Shown here piece after piece: positions 14,107 to 20,583 of a stretch of 23,345 nt of DNA; positions within the stretch are counted from its first letter, which is position 1, and every line of letters starts with the position of its first letter. Both the position numbers and the translations under genes were made by a program. The DNA comes from DASTDY01 sp035478375 (GTDB lineage: Bacteria > Patescibacteriota > Saccharimonadia > Saccharimonadales > EFPC-124). The stretch is from positions 1-23,345 of the forward strand of contig DATIJQ010000059.1 in assembly GCA_035478375.1 (NCBI GenBank), in the 5' to 3' direction. The notes below the pieces were generated by a model. The model did no database searches. It had not been told where the DNA came from and saw only the letters and a list, made by a program, of their open reading frames with translations.

Positions 14107-14607
14107 ATGGGACTCGGTGACAAGTGGCTGCAAGTTCTGGACATATTTGCCTGCCTCGGCTACACGCTGTACCTGATCGGTTACAACGCCAAGGCGGTGT
14201 TCCACAGACGTCTCGATGGCGAGCCAATGTGGCGGCCTGTCGTGCTGAGCGCGGGTTGCCTCATGGTGTTCGCGTGCGACCTGGGCGTGCTGCTCATGCA
14301 AGATGTCGCGGATGCGCTGCGGTTGCTGCAAGTGCCGATTTTGGGCATGGGAGTCACAACAGCGATTGCGCTATGGCTGCGTGTACAGGATAAAAAGTTC
14401 CAGATTTTCTTCTACGCCGCATCGATAAGCTGCGGCCTGCACGCAGCCCTGTACAGCCTGATGGACGGCACCAGACCGTGGATCTTCATGATGGTGGTTG
14501 TTGGCGTTCTCAGCATGTGCGCCCTGGCCTTCCGCTTCAAGCGCTACTTCGATTCGCTGCCCGCGCAGCCTCAGCCCAACGAAACGAGACACCAAGGGAA
14601 GGTATGA
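14107..14607 (+). CDS. Small five-helix membrane protein 1 (166 aa)
   Basis: Not recognised. Five hydrophobic segments are visible at about residues 8-27, 44-64, 73-91, 99-118 and 124-143, with short loops and a polar, proline-rich C-terminal tail. With a basic stretch after helix 1 (HRRLDG) and after helix 5 (FRFKR), both probably cytoplasmic, the N-terminus would face outside. No enzyme motif is evident. It shares the CLGY motif in helix 1 and overall size with the next gene, so they are likely distant paralogues. The ATG at 14107 follows TTGGAG at 5 bases; a TTG just before it is too close. The gene is GC-rich with frequent C-ending codons, unlike the AT-rich promoter in front. It has its own promoter, a micro-ORF after it and a terminator. 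Confidence 0.75.
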   Translation: MGLGDKWLQVLDIFACLGYTLYLIGYNAKAVFHRRLDGEPMWRPVVLSAGCLMVFACDLGVLLMQDVADALRLLQVPILGMGVTTAIALWLRVQDKKFQIFFYAASISCGLHAALYSLMDGTRPWIFMMVVVGVLSMCALAFRFKRYFDSLPAQPQPNETRHQGKV

Positions 14608-14610
14608 GCT

Positions 14611-14631
14611 ATGAGCAACCGTGACTCGTAG
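14611..14631 (+). CDS. Micro-ORF encoding MSNRDS, copy 1
   Basis: A six-codon reading frame, MSNRDS then TAG, begins 3 bases after the stop of the membrane protein gene. AAGGGAAGG (14594-14602) lies 8 bases before its ATG, a good ribosome binding site located inside the last codons of the upstream gene. The same peptide with identical codons occurs at 15275. A perfect 14-bp hairpin starts 10 bases after the TAG. It may be a translated micropeptide or a control element that places ribosomes before the hairpin. Translation is inferred from the repeat and the ribosome binding site only. Confidence 0.45.
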   Translation: MSNRDS

Positions 14632-14641
14632 CGCATAACCA

Positions 14642-14680
14642 GGAGTGGCGGAACCAAGTCCTGCGAGGTTCCGCCACTCC
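14642..14680 (+). promoter_or_regulatory. Long perfect hairpin after micro-ORF 1
   Basis: GGAGTGGCGGAACC (14642-14655) pairs perfectly with GGTTCCGCCACTCC (14667-14680) around an 11-base loop. It lies between the MSNRDS frame and an intrinsic terminator. It may stabilise the 3' end of the mRNA or take part in termination. Confidence 0.75.
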
Positions 14681-14684
14681 GCAA

Positions 14685-14707
14685 CCCCAAGATATGGGGC
14701 TTTTTTT
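14685..14707 (+). terminator. Intrinsic terminator of membrane protein 1 unit
   Basis: CCCCA (14685-14689), a five-base loop, TGGGG (14695-14699), one C, then seven T (14701-14707). Classic rho-independent form. Confidence 0.8.
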
Positions 14708-14709
14708 AT

Positions 14710-14738
14710 TTGACTTTATTACGGTTTTATTATACAAT
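14710..14738 (+). promoter_or_regulatory. Promoter of membrane protein gene 2
   Basis: TTGACT (14710-14715), a 17-base spacer, then TACAAT (14733-14738). It starts 2 bases after the T-tract of the preceding terminator, so the two units are packed end to end. Confidence 0.65.
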
Positions 14739-14787
14739 AACAATAACCTTTCTAGGGCTCTATGGAACTCGGAAGATGGGACCTACA

Positions 14788-15237
14788 ATGGATCGGCTTT
14801 TGCTCGGCTACGCGGCAGTAATGGTTTGCCTCGGCTACGTGCTGTTCATGGCAGTCCGCAAGGCAGTGGCGACGATCGGCGAAAACGTCAAGGACTCGGC
14901 ATGGGAGTGGGCACAGACCGCGCTCTACGTGGTGATGTTCATGAGCGACATGTACACGCTCGCCGCGCACAACCTGAGCGGTCTGCTGGCGCTGTACGGA
15001 CCCATGGGGATGTGCTTCGTCATACTCGCCGGGAATGTGCTGAAGGCCGACCGCAAACTGCCTTGGCTCGCCCTGTGGATGACAACCTTGGGATTCGTCT
15101 TGCACGCTGAGGCCTTCGCCCTGCTGTCAACCACTGGCAATCCAATCGACGGCGCCATCCAGGTCTGCATAGCAACCGCTGGCACGCTGGCCACGCTCTA
15201 CCGGCACCACCGCGCCAAGCGCGTCGCCAGACCCTGA
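14788..15237 (+). CDS. Small five-helix membrane protein 2 (149 aa)
   Basis: Not recognised. Hydrophobic segments are at about 4-23, 41-60, 64-85, 92-112 and 120-138, giving five helices with a short basic tail (RHHRAKRVARP), presumably cytoplasmic. Helix 1 contains CLGY as in membrane protein 1, and Met-rich patches (MFMSDMYT, GPMGMC) are notable. The start is uncertain: ATG 14776 has GGAAG directly against it, too close for use, while ATG 14788 has the same GGAAG 12 bases upstream; I chose 14788 because it places helix 1 near the N-terminus as in the other two proteins. GC-rich, with its own promoter. It is followed by MSNRDS copy 2, a long hairpin and a U-tract. Confidence 0.72.
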   Translation: MDRLLLGYAAVMVCLGYVLFMAVRKAVATIGENVKDSAWEWAQTALYVVMFMSDMYTLAAHNLSGLLALYGPMGMCFVILAGNVLKADRKLPWLALWMTTLGFVLHAEAFALLSTTGNPIDGAIQVCIATAGTLATLYRHHRAKRVARP

Positions 15238-15274
15238 CCCCCGTCTACCAACAACCCGAAAGGAGGTGTGAACT

Positions 15275-15295
15275 ATGAGCAACCGTGACTCGTAG
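15275..15295 (+). CDS. Micro-ORF encoding MSNRDS, copy 2
   Basis: The same six codons and TAG as at 14611; the identity extends to 24 bases (14609-14632 and 15273-15296), while flanking sequence differs. Here AAAGGAGGTG (15259-15268), essentially perfect complementarity to the 16S anti-Shine-Dalgarno, lies 8 bases before the ATG, and the micro-ORF is 37 bases after the upstream stop. A hairpin begins about 11 bases after the TAG, almost the same spacing as in copy 1. Conservation of ribosome binding site, peptide and spacing in an otherwise unrelated context argues for real translation. Confidence 0.5.
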   Translation: MSNRDS

Positions 15296-15306
15296 CAATT
15301 CGCACC

Positions 15307-15381
15307 AGGTGGTGGCGGCCCGATGTTCTCTCGCAGACATCACCGCCACCACACCTACCTTATGGCCAATGGCCTTTTTTT
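15307..15381 (+). terminator. Long hairpin and U-tract after membrane protein 2 unit
   Basis: GTGGTGGCGG (15309-15318) pairs with CCGCCACCAC (15343-15352), with an inner GATGT/ACATC stem (15322-15326, 15337-15341). It is followed by a short GGCC-AAT-GGCC hairpin (15364-15374) and seven T (15375-15381). The layout repeats that of the first unit: micro-ORF, long hairpin, small hairpin, T-run. Confidence 0.7.
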
Positions 15382-15397
15382 ATTGCCAAATTATAGT

Positions 15398-15406
15398 TAT
15401 TATAGT
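15398..15406 (+). promoter_or_regulatory. Possible -10 region of beta-helix gene 1
   Basis: TATTATAGT contains two overlapping -10-like words. No -35 at the right spacing is convincing. The leader that follows shares ATCGTTCTA with the leader of beta-helix gene 2 (at about 16534). Confidence 0.3.
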
Positions 15407-15438
15407 AAAGCTATCGTTCTAACGAAGGGCACTTACCC

Positions 15439-16449
15439 ATGACAGTGGAACACGTGACGACCAAGCTTACGTCCGACTGCCTCAGAATTCTGGGCCCTTT
15501 CACGCAGGTAGATATCGGAGTCACAACAGACAGCGATACCATCGAGGTGTCGCATGACCCGCATTTTGTCACCGTAGCGGCGAGCACCGTCAACTACGAA
15601 GCGCCAAAACCAAAGCGTCGGCGTGGCTTTAACTGGCTCAATCTGCTCTTTGGCCGGCAGATCCCAAAAATTGAGCTGACGCTTGCAGTCACTGTGCCGG
15701 TCGGTACTCGGCTGGAGCTGTTTGGCCAGACTGGTATCGTCAACATCGGCGATACCAAGGGCAAAGTCATCCTTAATACCGGTAAGGGCGCCGAATGCAC
15801 CGTTGGTGACATCCAAGATTTACAGGCGAAGCTTGGCGCATTGACCAAGCTGAAGGTCGGCGGGGCCACCACAATCAGCATCAAAACCGGCCGTGACGTC
15901 AAGGTGGTTCTTGACCATTCCGATCGAGTATTGGAGCATTTAGATGCAAACCTGGGGGACTCGAGCTCCTTAATCTGCCAAACACCCTGCACGGCGCCCG
16001 AAGTACAGTTCAGCCCTGGCGCTACAATGTCTTTGGCCAAACTGCACGGTCAACATTGGGCGGTACGCCTGCCAGAACGGGCGCGGCTCTTTGTTAGTTC
16101 TGGTGCTGTTGGCAAATTTGACTTTGTCGGAGAAGCCCACAGCCATTTTAACGGCAACATGTTGCAGGTAGAGGATGCCACGCTTACGTTGAATGGCGCG
16201 ACAATACGGCATCTTGGTATCACGCAAAGTCTCAAGGGCACCCTCACCGACAGTCGTGTGGAGCTCAGCAGGCAAGGGACGGTAGAGCTGGACCTCGAGC
16301 TGTCTGCTACGACGATTATCGGCAACGCAAAGGTCGTCACCGGCCGCATCAACCTCAACAATTGGAGCGCGGCCTTTTTCGGCCAAATCGATTCTGCGTT
16401 CGCCGACACTTGCGACGGTACTAGCGGTATCGGTACAGTGCTTACCTGA
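15439..16449 (+). CDS. DUF4097/DUF2807-like beta-helix protein 1 (336 aa)
   Basis: A repetitive beta-strand protein resembling the GIN/adhesin-head class (DUF2807, DUF4097): alternating short strands such as IELTLAVTVPVGTRLELFG, GIVNIGDTKGKVILNTGKG and ATLTLNGATIRHLGITQSL. The VPVGTRLEL step (strand, turn, strand with a Pro-x-Gly-Thr) is typical of DUF4097. No signal peptide or membrane helix is visible, which is odd for an adhesin-like fold; a basic patch KPKRRRGFNWLNLLFG at about residues 55-70 may be an amphipathic or membrane-contacting loop. ATG 15439 has AAGGG 9 bases upstream. It is paralogous to the next gene (shared TVP-x-GT-x-LEL and LGIT-x-[ST]-L). Cell location and role are unknown. 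Confidence 0.75.
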   Translation: MTVEHVTTKLTSDCLRILGPFTQVDIGVTTDSDTIEVSHDPHFVTVAASTVNYEAPKPKRRRGFNWLNLLFGRQIPKIELTLAVTVPVGTRLELFGQTGIVNIGDTKGKVILNTGKGAECTVGDIQDLQAKLGALTKLKVGGATTISIKTGRDVKVVLDHSDRVLEHLDANLGDSSSLICQTPCTAPEVQFSPGATMSLAKLHGQHWAVRLPERARLFVSSGAVGKFDFVGEAHSHFNGNMLQVEDATLTLNGATIRHLGITQSLKGTLTDSRVELSRQGTVELDLELSATTIIGNAKVVTGRINLNNWSAAFFGQIDSAFADTCDGTSGIGTVLT

Positions 16450-16460
16450 TCTAGAACGAA

Positions 16461-16500
16461 GCGCGGGCGCGTCACCACTGGTGGCGGGCCCGTTCTTCAT
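16461..16500 (+). terminator. Shared GC-rich 3' hairpin, copy A
   Basis: Contains CGGGC pairing with GCCCG, an inner CACC/GGTG stem with ACT loop, and GAACG (from 16454) pairing with CGTTC (16491-16495). These 40 bases are identical to 17647-17686 after the next gene. No long T-run, so termination is inferred from position and structure. Confidence 0.65.
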
Positions 16501-16527
16501 GACAACCTTTTAACGTGATAGTATAAA
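16499..16527 (+). promoter_or_regulatory. Promoter of beta-helix gene 2
   Basis: ATGACA (16499-16504), a 17-base spacer, TATAAA (16522-16527). The -35 begins within the last two bases of hairpin copy A. It lies about 30 bases before the GTG at 16558. Confidence 0.5.
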
Positions 16528-16557
16528 AAAGCAATCGTTCTACTAGAGGAGCACGTA

Positions 16558-17628
16558 GTGGAAGAAGCCTTTAAGCTCAAACAGTCAACAAGAACAATCT
16601 GGCAAGGCGTTGCTACGTTGGCACTGAGCGGTCCATTACACAATGTCAACATTAACGTTGGCGGCAGAGACACCATTATTGAAATAGCCGGCCACAAGCG
16701 ATACGTGCGTAAACTTGCAACAAAAGTCAATGGCAACAGGCTCGAGATCAAATACAATGGACCGCCAGAACGGGCGTACGACGACAATCCGTACACCGAA
16801 TGGGCAATGATCAGGTACTACCTGCGTCACCACAAAACATTGCGAATTCCCGGCTGGAACCAAACGCCGCACCTCACCATCACCGTCCCAGAAGGTACGG
16901 CACTGGAGCTTGACGGCGTCGAAGGCAATAACGTTTTTATTGGCAACACGCACGGTCCATTGGTGTTGCGACCCAGCAGGCAGACTAGCTGCAACGTAGG
17001 CACTGTGGCTGCGTGCACCCTTGACCTGGCGCGTTTTGCGCGTGTTGTTGTGGAGCGAGTTGCAGGTAATTGTCAGATCACGACAGTAGCAAACACTTCC
17101 GTTAAAATTTGCGATGGCACCATCGATCAACTCGGAATCACAAACACGCTCGGCGCCATCCACGTCAGCGCCGCGGTCAAGCACAGTACGGTTACGCTGC
17201 GTGGCGGCAGCGTGCGCCTTAACGACCAGCTGACCCTAGAAATGGACAATCGGCCGGGCAGCGAACGCAGTGAGTCTCTCAATATCACCGTGACTGATCG
17301 AGGCATACTGCACGCAAACAGTGCCGTTGTTGACAGTGCAAGCCTGGTGCTTGAAGGTGGTTCGCAAGTCTGGCTCGGTTCGGTGACACAAAAGCTTGTT
17401 GCGATGCTTGGTGCTAGCACAAAGATGCATGTGGGTCAGCCAGCAGGCAGCACGCGGCCGGCCATTGAGGCACAGGTACACGTGCAGCCGGGCGCCACAC
17501 TAGAAGTTGATGCACAGATTGTGACCGGCAAAATCAAGGTCGACCGGGGCGCTACCATGATCGTGCCTGTCGAAATTGACAATTTTGCGGTCGATGTGTC
17601 GGGCTACGGCAGCGTGCAGGTCGCATAA
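16558..17628 (+). CDS. DUF4097/DUF2807-like beta-helix protein 2 (356 aa)
   Basis: Paralogue of the preceding gene. Strand-turn repeats continue through most of the chain: HLTITVPEGTALELDGVEG, NVFIGNTHGPLVLRPSRQ, STVTLRGGSVRLNDQLTLEM, ASLVLEGGSQVWLGSVTQ, and a final HVQPGATLEVDAQIVTGKIK with Pro-Gly-Ala-Thr turns. The N-terminal part (WQGVATLALSGPLHNVNINV) resembles the first strands of DUF4097 proteins. There is no signal peptide or membrane helix. The start is GTG 16558 with AGAGGAG 6 bases upstream. It has its own promoter, and its 3' hairpin is identical to that of gene 1, so the pair looks like a duplication that kept its terminator. Function unknown; a surface or scaffold role is only suggested by the fold class. 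Confidence 0.75.
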   Translation: MEEAFKLKQSTRTIWQGVATLALSGPLHNVNINVGGRDTIIEIAGHKRYVRKLATKVNGNRLEIKYNGPPERAYDDNPYTEWAMIRYYLRHHKTLRIPGWNQTPHLTITVPEGTALELDGVEGNNVFIGNTHGPLVLRPSRQTSCNVGTVAACTLDLARFARVVVERVAGNCQITTVANTSVKICDGTIDQLGITNTLGAIHVSAAVKHSTVTLRGGSVRLNDQLTLEMDNRPGSERSESLNITVTDRGILHANSAVVDSASLVLEGGSQVWLGSVTQKLVAMLGASTKMHVGQPAGSTRPAIEAQVHVQPGATLEVDAQIVTGKIKVDRGATMIVPVEIDNFAVDVSGYGSVQVA

Positions 17629-17646
17629 CTGTTCCAAAGGACGAAA

Positions 17647-17686
17647 GCGCGGGCGCGTCACCACTGGTGGCGGGCCCGTTCTTCAT
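17647..17686 (+). terminator. Shared GC-rich 3' hairpin, copy B
   Basis: Forty bases identical to 16461-16500. One extra A precedes it relative to copy A, inside the flanking ACGAA stretch. Only the hairpin is conserved at this level; the coding regions before it have diverged widely. Confidence 0.65.
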
Positions 17687-17692
17687 AGCCAC

Positions 17693-17743
17693 TTGCGCTC
17701 TGTAAAAAATGTTATATTATTGTTTATTGGGCTATTTGCCCAA
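17693..17743 (+). promoter_or_regulatory. Promoter and leader hairpin of membrane protein gene 3
   Basis: TTGCGC (17693-17698), a 16-base spacer and TATTAT (17715-17720). Just downstream, TTGGGC (17727-17732) and GCCCAA (17738-17743) form a perfect 6-bp inverted repeat with a five-base loop, at or near the expected transcript start. It may be an operator or a 5' stability hairpin. Confidence 0.45.
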
Positions 17744-17769
17744 ATGACAGAGCGGAAGGACACTTAAAC

Positions 17770-18216
17770 TTGGACACCAACCAGATGTTCGTCGCATTCG
17801 TCGCGATCGCGGCAGGACTGTTCTTGCTCGCGGGACCGCTGCTGACCAAGTATCGATTCACTCGTTCGCTTGAATACACGGTGAATATCGGCTGCGTGCT
17901 CATGGCGTTCGGCTGCGCATTTGCGACCGCCGATGAAATGGTGCACGGCCAATTGTCGGCGTTCAGCACCGTGATGCTGGTGCTCGCCACCGTGTGGTGT
18001 ATCATTCTGACCATCGCAAGCTACGCGACCAACCGGATCGTCACGGCAGCTGGCTGGTTGACCGAATCCGTCGGACTGATCGCGGCGGTTATCGTCGCCC
18101 TCAACGAACCGCAGTGGTTGCTTGTGCTGGCGATCTCGTTGTTCTGTGGCTGCCTACTGTTCTACGGTGGCATGGCGCTGATCAACAAGCTCCGCCTTGC
18201 GCGCACCAACAACTAG
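17770..18216 (+). CDS. Small five-helix membrane protein 3 (148 aa)
   Basis: Not recognised. Hydrophobic segments are at about 6-25, 36-54, 64-86, 92-111 and 115-138, ending in a short basic tail (NKLRLARTNN). Size, five-helix layout and GC-rich codon use match the two membrane proteins at 14107 and 14788, though sequence similarity is too low to align by eye. Cys pairs in helices 2, 3 and 5 are frequent. Start TTG 17770 has GGAAGGA 9 bases upstream; an ATG five codons later would remove little. It is a single-gene unit with its own promoter and hairpin, and unlike the other two has no MSNRDS frame after it. Confidence 0.72.
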   Translation: MDTNQMFVAFVAIAAGLFLLAGPLLTKYRFTRSLEYTVNIGCVLMAFGCAFATADEMVHGQLSAFSTVMLVLATVWCIILTIASYATNRIVTAAGWLTESVGLIAAVIVALNEPQWLLVLAISLFCGCLLFYGGMALINKLRLARTNN

Positions 18217-18223
18217 CTACAAA

Positions 18224-18255
18224 CCGGGCGGCCCCTGCAATACGGGGCCGCCCGG
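18224..18255 (+). terminator. GC-rich terminator-like hairpin after membrane protein 3
   Basis: CCGGGCGGCCCC (18224-18235) pairs perfectly with GGGGCCGCCCGG (18244-18255) around an eight-base loop. No T-run follows. It lies in the convergent gap before the uvrD stop at 18286. Confidence 0.7.
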
Positions 18256-18285
18256 CTGGCGCACCGCTCTGTCGCCTTCCTAAAT

Positions 18286-20430
18286 TTATACTCGTTCTAA
18301 CGGCGCAAAGTCGACGTTTAGTTGTTTGACGCCGCGGCCAGCAAAACTGACCGACACGGCGCGGCCGTCGATTCCCACCACTGTCCCTTCACCAAAAATT
18401 TTGTGGCGAACATGGTCACCAATTTGTAGCTCTAAATCTTCGGGCACGTAGCGTGGTTCCTGGTCGTTAAAATCGGTTGGCCCACTGTAACCAAAGGCCA
18501 TGGTTTGCGATTGCTCGGCCTTGCCGTCAATGTCGGCCAAAAAGCGCGACGGCGGATTATGCTGGGTTGTGCCGTACAACATGCGGCTGGCGGCGCAGGT
18601 TAACAGTAGTTCTTCGCGGGCGCGGGTCATGCCAACGTAGCAAAGTCGGCGTTCTTCTTCCATTTCGTCTTGGTCATACAAGGCGCGGCTGTGGGGGAAA
18701 ATGCTTTCTTCCATGCCAATCATAAAGACTGCTGGGAATTCCAGGCCTTTGGCGGCATGAATAGTCATTAACAACACCGCGTCTTGGTCGGCTTGTACTG
18801 CGTCGAGGTCGCTGATTAATGCGACCTCTTCCAAAAATCCGGCCAAACCAAGCTCGGCGTATTCGCGCGCCACACTCACTAATTCTTTGACGTTTTCTAT
18901 ACGGTCTTCGGCTTGCGGCGTGCCATCGTCTAAATAATCTAAGTAGCCAATGCGTTTTATAACGGCTTCGATTAAATCGGGCAGCGCCATTGTGTCGGCC
19001 ACTTCTTTAAGCCGCGCCAGCATCTCGCCTAAATCGGCAAAGGCTTTGCGGGCTTTGGGCGTCAGCGCTTCTAACCGGTCGGCTTGTTCTAACATGTTTA
19101 AAATTGGCAGGCCGCTCATGGCTTGCAAGTCTAAAAATTTTTGGACAGATACGTTGCCTAAGCCCCGAGTTGGCACATTTACGATGCGCAAAAAACTGGC
19201 ACGATCGGCTGGCTGGTACAAAAGCCGTAGGTAGGCCACGAGGTCTTTGATTTCTTTACGGTCATAAAACCGCACGCCGCCAACAATGCGGTAAGGCACG
19301 CCGTAACGGATCAGTGCTTCTTCTATCGCCCGGCTCTGCGCGTTGGTGCGGTACAAAACCGCAAAATCTTTACAGCGGCGGGCGCGCATGGCGACGGCAT
19401 TTTTGATGCGGCTGACGACCGTTTCGCCTTCGTGACTTTCGGTGCTGACGTACTGCACTTGCACCGGGCTCCCCTGCCCGGCTTTGGTCCACAACACCTT
19501 GTCGCTGCGCTGGGTGTTTTTGCTAATCACGGCGTGGGCGGCGTCCAAAATACTTTTGGTGCTGCGGTAATTTTGCTCTAGCTTTACGACCAGCGTGTTG
19601 GGGTAATCGCGCTCGAACCGCAAAATATTTTTAAAATCGGCGCCGCGCCAGCTGTAAATACTTTGCCAGTCGTCGCCGACAACGCACAAGTTTTGGGCTG
19701 GGCTGGTCAGTAGTTTAACTAAATTGTACTGGGCAGCGTTGGTGTCTTGGTATTCGTCGATCAAAATGTATTTAAACTGGCGCTGCCATTTTTCGCGGAT
19801 GTCGGGGACGGTTTTTAGTAGGCGCACGGTTTCGCTAATTAAATCGTCAAAGTCGAGTGCGGCGGCGTCGCGGCGGATGCGCTCGTAAATGGCGTAGGCG
19901 TCGGCGGCGACTTTTTGCAATGGCAAGCGGGCGTGGGCGCTGTATTCGGCTGGCGGAATAAGTTCGTTTTTGGCGCCGCTAATGAGGTTTGCGATACTGC
20001 TGGGGCTGTACTGCTTTTCGCTGACGCCCATCTGGCGCAAGGCCTGTTTGACTGCACCTTGGCGGTCGGCTTCGTCAAAAATAACGTAGTTTTTGGGGAT
20101 TTGAATATGCTCGCCGTCGAACCTAAGCAGCCGCACGCAAATGCTGTGGAAGGTGCCCATAAACGGCATAAACGCGCGGTCCTCGGCGCTGCCGCCCAGC
20201 AAAAATGCCAAACGCTCGCGCATTTCTTTAGCCGCTTTGTTGGTAAATGTAACGGCTAAAATTTGGTTCGGCCGTGCTTTGCCGCTGGCAATTAAATAGG
20301 CAATGCGGTGCGTCAGCGTTTTGGTTTTGCCACTGCCGGCGCCGGCTAAAATGAGCACTGGTCCTTCGGTGGTTTGGGCGGCGTTGCGTTGCTCGGGGTT
20401 TAAATCATGCAAGAGTTGGTCAGTATTCAC
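18286..20430 (-). CDS. UvrD/PcrA-type 3'-5' DNA helicase
   Basis: A superfamily 1A helicase of 714 aa that unwinds DNA during repair and replication-fork rescue. All main motifs are present: Q motif LNPEQRNA (about 10-17), Walker A AGAGSGKT (29-36), FTNKAAKEM, TFHSICVRLLR, Walker B-type LIDEYQDTNAAQY, motif III VGDDWQSIYSWRGAD, motif IV LEQNYRS, VGGVRFYDRKEI, motif V TIHAAKGLEFPAVF and motif VI YVGMTRARE. The C-terminal segment (GDHVRHKIFGEGTVVGIDG) is the Tudor-like domain of PcrA, which contacts RNA polymerase. The start is GTG 20430. It is a single-gene unit, convergent with membrane protein 3. PcrA and UvrD cannot be separated by eye. Confidence 0.95.
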   Translation of the reverse strand: MNTDQLLHDLNPEQRNAAQTTEGPVLILAGAGSGKTKTLTHRIAYLIASGKARPNQILAVTFTNKAAKEMRERLAFLLGGSAEDRAFMPFMGTFHSICVRLLRFDGEHIQIPKNYVIFDEADRQGAVKQALRQMGVSEKQYSPSSIANLISGAKNELIPPAEYSAHARLPLQKVAADAYAIYERIRRDAAALDFDDLISETVRLLKTVPDIREKWQRQFKYILIDEYQDTNAAQYNLVKLLTSPAQNLCVVGDDWQSIYSWRGADFKNILRFERDYPNTLVVKLEQNYRSTKSILDAAHAVISKNTQRSDKVLWTKAGQGSPVQVQYVSTESHEGETVVSRIKNAVAMRARRCKDFAVLYRTNAQSRAIEEALIRYGVPYRIVGGVRFYDRKEIKDLVAYLRLLYQPADRASFLRIVNVPTRGLGNVSVQKFLDLQAMSGLPILNMLEQADRLEALTPKARKAFADLGEMLARLKEVADTMALPDLIEAVIKRIGYLDYLDDGTPQAEDRIENVKELVSVAREYAELGLAGFLEEVALISDLDAVQADQDAVLLMTIHAAKGLEFPAVFMIGMEESIFPHSRALYDQDEMEEERRLCYVGMTRAREELLLTCAASRMLYGTTQHNPPSRFLADIDGKAEQSQTMAFGYSGPTDFNDQEPRYVPEDLELQIGDHVRHKIFGEGTVVGIDGRAVSVSFAGRGVKQLNVDFAPLERV

Positions 20431-20521
20431 CGTTTAATTGTAGCATTAGCACGAAGGTAATTTTGTTGTATTGCTTGCAAAAACCACGCCCAGGGCCACG
20501 TCAGCCGCCCTTATAAAATGA

Positions 20522-20567
20522 AAGAAGCTCCGTGCGAACGGTAAAGCGCGCTCACACAGAGCTTCTT
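20522..20567 (-). terminator. Terminator of the 206-aa orphan gene
   Basis: AAGAAGCTC (20522-20530) pairs with GAGCTTCTT (20559-20567), and GTG/CAC continues the stem after one mismatch. On the minus strand the hairpin is followed by a T-rich stretch (TCATTTTATAA), consistent with termination. Confidence 0.65.
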
Positions 20568-20583
20568 CCATTCACACGAGAGC

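Noticed and set aside
15594..16500. Long minus-strand open frames under the beta-helix genes
   Set aside because: They are antisense to genes with good starts, promoters and family similarity; composition gives long open antisense frames in GC-rich genes.
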